Assembly (NCBI GenBank): GCA_963658405.1
Contig: CAVKQI010000046.1
Span: 1-17,948 of the forward strand
DNA length: 17,948 nucleotides
From: CAG-791 sp963658405
GTDB taxonomy: Bacteria > Bacillota > Clostridia > Lachnospirales > Lachnospiraceae
Direction: 5' to 3'
In this document: piece by piece, positions 13,435-17,948 of the stretch
How the letters are laid out: every line of letters starts with the position of its first letter
Position numbering within the stretch: position 1 is the stretch's first letter
Made by a program: the position numbers and the translations under genes
Notes under the pieces: generated by a model
Seen by the model: the letters and a program-made list of their open reading frames with translations, nothing else
Database searches by the model: none
Told to the model about the DNA's origin: nothing

Positions 13435-14898
13435 TTACTTATTCAGGTAAACTTCCTCGTACTTAGCCTGAATATCCTTTGCCAGATCTTCTGCAGTGCC
13501 GTCGCCGTTCATCAGCTCCTGAAGACCGGTGTTGCAAACTTCCCAAACTGCGGAGTCTACATAGGAATCATAGATTTCGCAAGGAGTGGTGTCTACATAG
13601 GAGTAGTTGTAGAATGCTGCGGTTACATCGTCGAATGCGCTAAGGTCTACATCGTCAACCTTGGTCAGACCTGCTAATGCGTAGTTCTCTGCTACGTAGT
13701 TAGCGAAGTCAGGGCCGGTCAGCTTGTAGCAAAGGTCGATGCAGGCTGCAAGCTTGTCAGGATCCTCTGCAACCTTGGCATTGATAGCCATACCATAGCC
13801 AAGACCGATGTTCTGGCTGTTAGCATCTTCTGTAGCATCAGCGGGCTGAGGCAGAACTGCAAAGCCGATGTTGTCATACTTCTCTTCGTCAGACTCCTTC
13901 AGAGTAGCTGCGATGTAAGACTCATCCCAGTTGCCGCCGATGAATGCTGCAGCATCGCCTGCGATGTAGTACTCACGAGCATCCTCGTTGGTTACGGAGT
14001 TGAAGTCCTCGTTGAAGACACCGCTCTGGAAGATATCCTGAGTGAACTGCAGTGCAGCTACGAAGGTGTCATCTGTGAAGGAAGCCTCGCCGTCGCCGTC
14101 GATGATGTGCTGGAACCAATCCTTACCGGTATATCTGTCACCTAAGGTGCTCAGGAAATCGGAGTTAGCCTGCCACTGACCGCCATTGCCGAATGCGATG
14201 GTGTCGATGCCCTGCTCGCTGAAGTACTCAGCAGCCTTCTTTACATCATCCCAGTTGTCCGGGAAGCTGTCGAAGCCAGCCTCTTCCCACATAGCCTTGT
14301 CGTAAACGACTACGGTGCAGGTGCCGCCGGTCAGAGCCGGAAGAGCGTAGATCTTGTCACCGTCCTTGAAGGGAGTGAAGTAATCCTGGTTGTAATCATC
14401 ATAGTAAGGAGAATTCTTGATGACATCGGTCATATCATAGATCAGACCCTGTGCTGCCCATGCCTTGGTGTTCATACCCTGTAACAGGAATACGTCCGGA
14501 AGGTCATCAGCTGCTGCCATTGTAGCGATCTGAGTCTTGTACTCTGCGTTAGCCAGTACGTTCTGGTTCAGAGTGATGTCAGGATGAGCCTCATCCCACT
14601 CAGCAACCATGGTACGGAAACCATCGGAACCGCCGTTACCCTCAGACTCCTCAGATGTGGAGTAGTGCATCAGGTTGATCTCACCGGTATAAGCTAACTC
14701 GGTAGCTTCGGTGGACTCTTCAGAATCAGCTGCCTCAGTATCCTCTTCCTCATCAGCTGCTTCCTCGGTGCTCTCTTCCTCTGTAGCCTCCTCGGTAGTT
14801 GTCTCCTCGGTGGTGGAAGTGGAAGAAGATCCACAGCCTACCAGAAGAGTAGCTACCATTGCAGTGCTCAGTAATGCTGCTAATAACTTTTTCTTCAC
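13435..14898 (-). CDS. Extracellular sugar-type solute-binding lipoprotein
   Basis: A 487-residue binding protein of the family-1 type. It opens with a lipoprotein signal peptide (MKKKLLAALLSTAMVATLLVG) and lipobox cysteine C22, so it would be anchored to the outer face of the membrane. Residues about 24-68 form a low-complexity Ser/Thr then Glu/Asp-rich linker. The mature fold begins at GEINLMHYST, with family-typical NADLPDVF-like (AADDLPDVFLL) and AYALPALTGG-like segments, and an Asp-rich surface. The start is GTG, supported by AGGAGG 8 bases upstream. It is the first gene of the ABC operon and has its own strong promoter. The ligand is probably an oligosaccharide or sugar, but cannot be specified. 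Confidence 0.93.
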   Translation of the reverse strand: MKKKLLAALLSTAMVATLLVGCGSSSTSTTEETTTEEATEEESTEEAADEEEDTEAADSEESTEATELAYTGEINLMHYSTSEESEGNGGSDGFRTMVAEWDEAHPDITLNQNVLANAEYKTQIATMAAADDLPDVFLLQGMNTKAWAAQGLIYDMTDVIKNSPYYDDYNQDYFTPFKDGDKIYALPALTGGTCTVVVYDKAMWEEAGFDSFPDNWDDVKKAAEYFSEQGIDTIAFGNGGQWQANSDFLSTLGDRYTGKDWFQHIIDGDGEASFTDDTFVAALQFTQDIFQSGVFNEDFNSVTNEDAREYYIAGDAAAFIGGNWDESYIAATLKESDEEKYDNIGFAVLPQPADATEDANSQNIGLGYGMAINAKVAEDPDKLAACIDLCYKLTGPDFANYVAENYALAGLTKVDDVDLSAFDDVTAAFYNYSYVDTTPCEIYDSYVDSAVWEVCNTGLQELMNGDGTAEDLAKDIQAKYEEVYLNK

Positions 14899-14931
14899 TT
14901 GCTTTTCCTCCTATAAAGTTATTTTTAGAGC

Positions 14932-14949
14932 TTGAAACGATGCTTTCAA
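14932..14949 (-). promoter_or_regulatory. Operator-like inverted repeat in the ABC leader
   Basis: TTGAAA and TTTCAA flank six bases, giving half sites TGAAAGC and CGTTTCA that resemble LacI-family or catabolite-response half sites but with two extra central bases. It lies about 35 bases downstream of the predicted start point, a position suited to a roadblock repressor. Confidence 0.4.
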
Positions 14950-14971
14950 CGCGAACCCTGTGAAAAGTTCT

Positions 14972-14984
14972 TAATCGTTTTCGC
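14972..14984 (-). promoter_or_regulatory. Possible LacI-type site at the ABC transcription start
   Basis: In gene direction TGCGAAAACGATT overlaps the predicted start point. The AAAACG core with flanking A/T matches LacI-family half sites, but the second half is poorly conserved. Confidence 0.3.
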
Positions 14985-14990
14985 AAGTTC

Positions 14991-15020
14991 ATCATACAAC
15001 CTTCTTCACATTTTTGTCAA
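14991..15020 (-). promoter_or_regulatory. Promoter of the ABC importer operon
   Basis: A consensus TTGACA (15015-15020) and TATGAT (14991-14996) are separated by 18 bases. The start point should fall near 14984, giving a leader of about 85 bases before the GTG start. Confidence 0.85.
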
Positions 15021-15310
15021 TAAGTATTCACAATTAGCGAGCACTTCTCATGTTTTTAACAATTTAAACACAGTTTTTTTGTGCACTATCACAATACAAG
15101 ACGCAAAAAGCACGCGAAAGCGCCCTTTTCTTGTTGCAAACCGCTGTCCGATTTTCCTTCTCCGAGCGAAAATCAAAGATGCACGCCTTCATTTTTTTCG
15201 TCAAAAAACCTAAAAAAAAATAACTCCAATGCGGTTTATAGGTTAATTTGATGTAACCTGACCTCTTAAACGTTTTCACCAGAATAGACAGAAAAATAGA
15301 ACAATATAAA

Positions 15311-15349
15311 AGAGAAAGAACGAGCTCTTTCCCTGTTCGTTCTTTCTCT
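15311..15349 (-). terminator. Intrinsic terminator after the aldo/keto reductase
   Basis: AGAGAAAGAACGA (15311-15323) pairs perfectly with TCGTTCTTTCTCT (15337-15349), 13-base loop, followed in gene direction by TTTTAT. The tail is short, but the stem is strong and well placed 88 bases after the reductase stop. Confidence 0.75.
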
Positions 15350-15436
15350 CCTTTAAATCAAATGCAGAAGTCAGTCCGCTGCAGATTTATTCTGTGTACT
15401 CTGCTGCGCTATCGATGAAAACTTTATATTCATCTG

Positions 15437-16462
15437 TTACTTCGTGATAGTGCCGTCCAGATCCCAGAGGTCTTCCCAGCCGTGTGCGCCCGGCCAGAGG
15501 AATACCTGTCCCTTTACCAGGCGGCAGTTCTTGTCGTCTTTGGCGATGGCCTCCATCTCCTCCTTCGTCAGAGGATCTTCGAAGCTGGCCTTCAGGTTAT
15601 TGATATACTGGCCTTCCTTGACGGAAAAAGGAATCGGGATCTGTCCGTTCTGTACGGCCCATTTTAAGCACGTCACTGCCGGGTGATCCCCGTGGGCTGC
15701 CGCTGCTGCTTTGATGGACGGAAGATCTACATCCGCCACATCCTCCGGTGTCCGGTCTCTCTCCGGTCTGGAAGGAGAGCCGATGGGGCAAAAGCCGATG
15801 GGCTGTATGCCCTTCTCTACTACGTAATCAAAGAGCTCCCGCTGCTGGAAGGAAGGATGCAGCTCCATCTCGATGGCTGCGGGCTTGATCCGGCAAAGAG
15901 GCAGCACTGCCTCGAGCTTCGGGATCGTCATATTGGACATGGCGATATTCTTGGCCAGTCCTCTGTCCACCAGCTCCTCGAGCTGATGCCAGGCATCCAT
16001 AAACTCCTCCACCGAGAAGGGCTTGGAATCCGGATTTCTGGAATCACCGTCGCAGTGAGGTGCATGGTAGTTCGGGAAAGGCCAGTGAAGGAAATACAGG
16101 TCCACATAATCAAGCTGCAGATCCCGCAGGCTCTGCTCACAGGACTCCACCACATGGCGGTGCTGATCATTCCACACCTTGGAGGTGACATAAAGTTCCT
16201 CTCTGGTCACCACGCCCTCTGTAAGGACACGGCTGAGCACTTCACCGATCTCCTTTTCATTCATATAGACGGCTGCGCAGTCGATGAGCCGATAGCCGGA
16301 GCAAATGGCCCCATAGACCGCTGCAGAGATCTCCTCCGCGCCGTATTTATCCGATCCGAAGGTACCAAGACCGATGGCAGGGATCCGGCTGCCGTCCGTG
16401 AGGATACGGCTTGGCACCTGAGAACTGTAATCTGCCTTTTTTTCTTTCCAATCACTCTGCAC
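15437..16462 (-). CDS. Aldo/keto reductase
   Basis: A 341-residue NAD(P)H-dependent oxidoreductase with the aldo/keto reductase barrel. The catalytic tetrad is visible as D61, Y66, K95 and H126, in RLIDCAAVYMNEKEIG, VTSKVWN and YFLHWPFPNYH. Further family segments are NIAMSNMTIPKLE and the PSFQQRELFDYVVEKGIQ stretch. It is longer than many AKRs because of an insertion after H126 (residues about 131-155) and a C-terminal extension. The start is GTG with AAGGGGAG 7 bases upstream. It follows the zinc dehydrogenase by 62 bases, and the pair probably handles interconversion of a sugar, polyol or carbonyl compound. The substrate is not deducible. Confidence 0.9.
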   Translation of the reverse strand: MQSDWKEKKADYSSQVPSRILTDGSRIPAIGLGTFGSDKYGAEEISAAVYGAICSGYRLIDCAAVYMNEKEIGEVLSRVLTEGVVTREELYVTSKVWNDQHRHVVESCEQSLRDLQLDYVDLYFLHWPFPNYHAPHCDGDSRNPDSKPFSVEEFMDAWHQLEELVDRGLAKNIAMSNMTIPKLEAVLPLCRIKPAAIEMELHPSFQQRELFDYVVEKGIQPIGFCPIGSPSRPERDRTPEDVADVDLPSIKAAAAAHGDHPAVTCLKWAVQNGQIPIPFSVKEGQYINNLKASFEDPLTKEEMEAIAKDDKNCRLVKGQVFLWPGAHGWEDLWDLDGTITK

Positions 16463-16524
16463 GTTTCTACTCCCCTTTTCCTATCTTTCTGCATGCATTC
16501 TTAGACATGAAAATAACGGTCTGC

Positions 16525-17580
16525 TTAGTCCGGGAATACCACTGCCACCTTGCCGCACTGGCCGCTGGCCATAAGTCTGTAAGCATCGTCTGCCTTCTCC
16601 AGCGGGAACTCGTCGGTGATCAGATCTTCCGGATGGATGCCCCAGCGAACCAGATGCTCTACCAGATCTTCCATCTTCCACAGTGATGTTACCCAGGAAC
16701 CGTAGATGGTCTTCTGTCCGTGGATCATATCCGGGCTGGGATTGAGGCTCATGGTATTGCCTTCGCCTACCAGTGCGATCTTGCCCCACTCTCTGGTAGC
16801 TCTCACTGCTGTCTGGCGTCCGCCGTCGGAAGCGCTGGCATCGATGGCTCTCTCTACGCCGTAGCCGCCGGTCACTGCCTTGATCTTCTCTACGGTATCC
16901 TCGCCGGGTTCAAATACATAATCCACCAGGTCAAGCTTCTTGGCAAGTTCGATACGATAAGGATTGCTCTCTACGCCGATGAGCTTGGTGGCGCCCATAG
17001 CCTTGCAGAGCATCAGTGCAGCCAGTCCTACCGGGCCAAGGCCTGTCACCAGTACCGCGTCGTTGCCGCTGATGCCGATCTTTTCGATTGCCTCATAAAC
17101 GGTACCGAAGCCGCATGCTACCTGTGCACCGTCCTTGTAGGTCAGCTCATCCGGCAGTGCGATCAGGTCCTTCTCATCGCAGAGGATGTAAGGTGCCATA
17201 CCGCCGTTTCTCTGCCAGCCGTAAGCCTGACGCAAGGGGCTCTTGCAGGAGATATAGTAACCGCGGCGGCAGTCATAGCAGACACCGCAGCCGGAAATAT
17301 GATAGACGATGACTCTGTCGCCCTTTTTGAAGCGGCGCATGCCCTCTCCGACTTCTTCGATGATGCCGCAGGGCTCGTGGCCGGCTGCCATGCCGGGGAT
17401 GTAGCCTTCCGGTCCCTTGCCTACATGTTCTCTGTAGATGCAGCGGATATCACTGCCGCAGATGGTGGTAGCCTTTGTCTTTACCAGCACCTGTCCGTGT
17501 CCGGGCTTCGGAACGTCAAATTCCTTTAATTCCACTGTGCTGTTGCCGGGAAGGATCGCCCCAATCATTTTCACTGCCAT
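16525..17580 (-). CDS. Zinc-dependent medium-chain alcohol/polyol dehydrogenase
   Basis: A 351-residue MDR dehydrogenase. Catalytic zinc ligands are C41 (TTICGSDIR) and H68-E69 (AAGHEPCG). The structural zinc site is C98, C101, C104 and C112. The Rossmann loop is GLGPVG (180-185), with E204 in GVESNPYR at the end of the second strand suggesting preference for NAD over NADP. The set of motifs is closest to threonine/sorbitol/inositol-type dehydrogenases rather than ethanol dehydrogenases; I do not assign a substrate. The ATG has AGGAGG 9 bases upstream. It appears to be the first gene of a two-gene unit with the aldo/keto reductase. No clear promoter is seen in the 240 bases upstream. Confidence 0.93.
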   Translation of the reverse strand: MAVKMIGAILPGNSTVELKEFDVPKPGHGQVLVKTKATTICGSDIRCIYREHVGKGPEGYIPGMAAGHEPCGIIEEVGEGMRRFKKGDRVIVYHISGCGVCYDCRRGYYISCKSPLRQAYGWQRNGGMAPYILCDEKDLIALPDELTYKDGAQVACGFGTVYEAIEKIGISGNDAVLVTGLGPVGLAALMLCKAMGATKLIGVESNPYRIELAKKLDLVDYVFEPGEDTVEKIKAVTGGYGVERAIDASASDGGRQTAVRATREWGKIALVGEGNTMSLNPSPDMIHGQKTIYGSWVTSLWKMEDLVEHLVRWGIHPEDLITDEFPLEKADDAYRLMASGQCGKVAVVFPD

Positions 17581-17817
17581 GCTCTGTAACCTCCTGTTTG
17601 CTGTTTTTGTTTTCTGCTTTGTACCCTTGTTTTTCTTTTGCTTTCGTCCGCTTCGTGTATCTGTGCAGGACTATTCCCCTGTCTGCTGCACGATTGCGGT
17701 TTGTACTCGTTGTTCTCATTTTAAAACATGGAATATGCAAAAATAAGACAGATTCATGCCAATATGCAGGAGCAGATGGCGTGTTGGCGAATTTTCTGTT
17801 AAAATAGGCTGTATTAT

Positions 17818-17948
17818 AGCGGCATAAGAAGGTAAAAGTTTGAAAGAAATGCCTGATGGCATTTCTTTCAAACTCGAACGATGACGTAAACGTCATCATT
17901 CGCAATCCTATCGGAGAATTCGCCTTCGCGAAATTCTCCTCAGGCTGC
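17818..17948 (+). repeat. Multi-hairpin leader repeat, copy 4 (cut by the window edge)
   Basis: This copy is in the opposite orientation to the others. On the plus strand: GCGGCATAAGAAGGTAAAA, stem D (17838-17873, a perfect 16-bp stem with TGAT loop), stem C (17875-17902, 11 of 12 pairs, TAAA loop), a linker CAATCCTAT, stem B (17913-17939) and the beginning of stem A (GGCTGC) at the edge. By analogy with the other copies, a plus-strand gene should begin about 30-40 bases beyond the window. Confidence 0.9.

Larger units (their letters stand above)
14899..15436. other. Gene-free stretch between the reductase and ABC operon
   Basis: This 538-base gap contains the ABC leader, operator-like sites and promoter (14907-15020) and the reductase terminator (15311-15349). 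The AT-rich part from 15021 to 15300 has no convincing gene; a short GCGC/GCGT hairpin near 15105-15130 is noted but not assigned. Confidence 0.7.

Noticed and set aside
15105..15130. Short hairpin followed by T residues on the minus strand, possibly a terminator
   Set aside because: The stem is short with a mismatch and no gene ends nearby; a better terminator for the reductase lies at 15311-15349.
17581..17817. Promoter for the zinc dehydrogenase
   Set aside because: Several AT-rich hexamers exist (for example TTGGCA near 17758), but none has a matching -10 at proper spacing, so none is called.

Overview
The window looks like a chromosomal segment of a gut-type Clostridia species, most likely Lachnospiraceae. 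The evidence is a full-length RNase Y, a DUF4364 protein beside RarA, strong AGGAGG ribosome sites, a solute-binding lipoprotein with an acidic Thr/Glu linker, a moderately GC-rich coding style and A-rich intergenic stretches. No phage, plasmid, IS transposase, tRNA, rRNA or CRISPR array is visible. All 13 genes I accept lie on the minus strand, so transcription runs from high to low coordinates.

Reading in gene direction: (1) 17580-15437 holds a zinc alcohol/polyol dehydrogenase and an aldo/keto reductase, closed by a terminator. (2) 15020-11348 holds a sugar-type ABC importer (lipoprotein and two permeases, no ATPase) with a strong promoter, operator-like sequences, an internal terminator after the lipoprotein gene and a strong terminator at the end. 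(3) 11275-9069 holds rarA and a DUF4364 gene. (4) About 9060-7128 holds an unexplained structured spacer, then rny with its own promoter and terminator. (5) 6807-33 holds a probable catabolic operon: putrescine aminotransferase, NhaC-type antiporter, YtcJ-like amidohydrolase, cytidylate-kinase-like protein and N-carbamoylputrescine amidase, ended by a terminator.

Operon 5 is the most coherent metabolic unit. AguB would release putrescine from N-carbamoylputrescine and PatA would transaminate putrescine to 4-aminobutanal. The transporter and the amidohydrolase are then candidates for uptake and hydrolysis of a related amine or amide (inference). Its promoter is near consensus but is followed by an intrinsic terminator inside the leader, so expression is probably controlled by attenuation.

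The most unusual structure is a family of multi-hairpin intergenic repeats, four copies: two in tandem before the kinase-like gene, one before rarA, one cut by the right edge. Each unit carries three or four stems and, where the gene is visible, ends in a GC stem plus the Shine-Dalgarno sequence directly before a start codon, so it acts as a ready-made 5' leader. The right-edge copy points the other way and predicts a plus-strand gene just outside the window.
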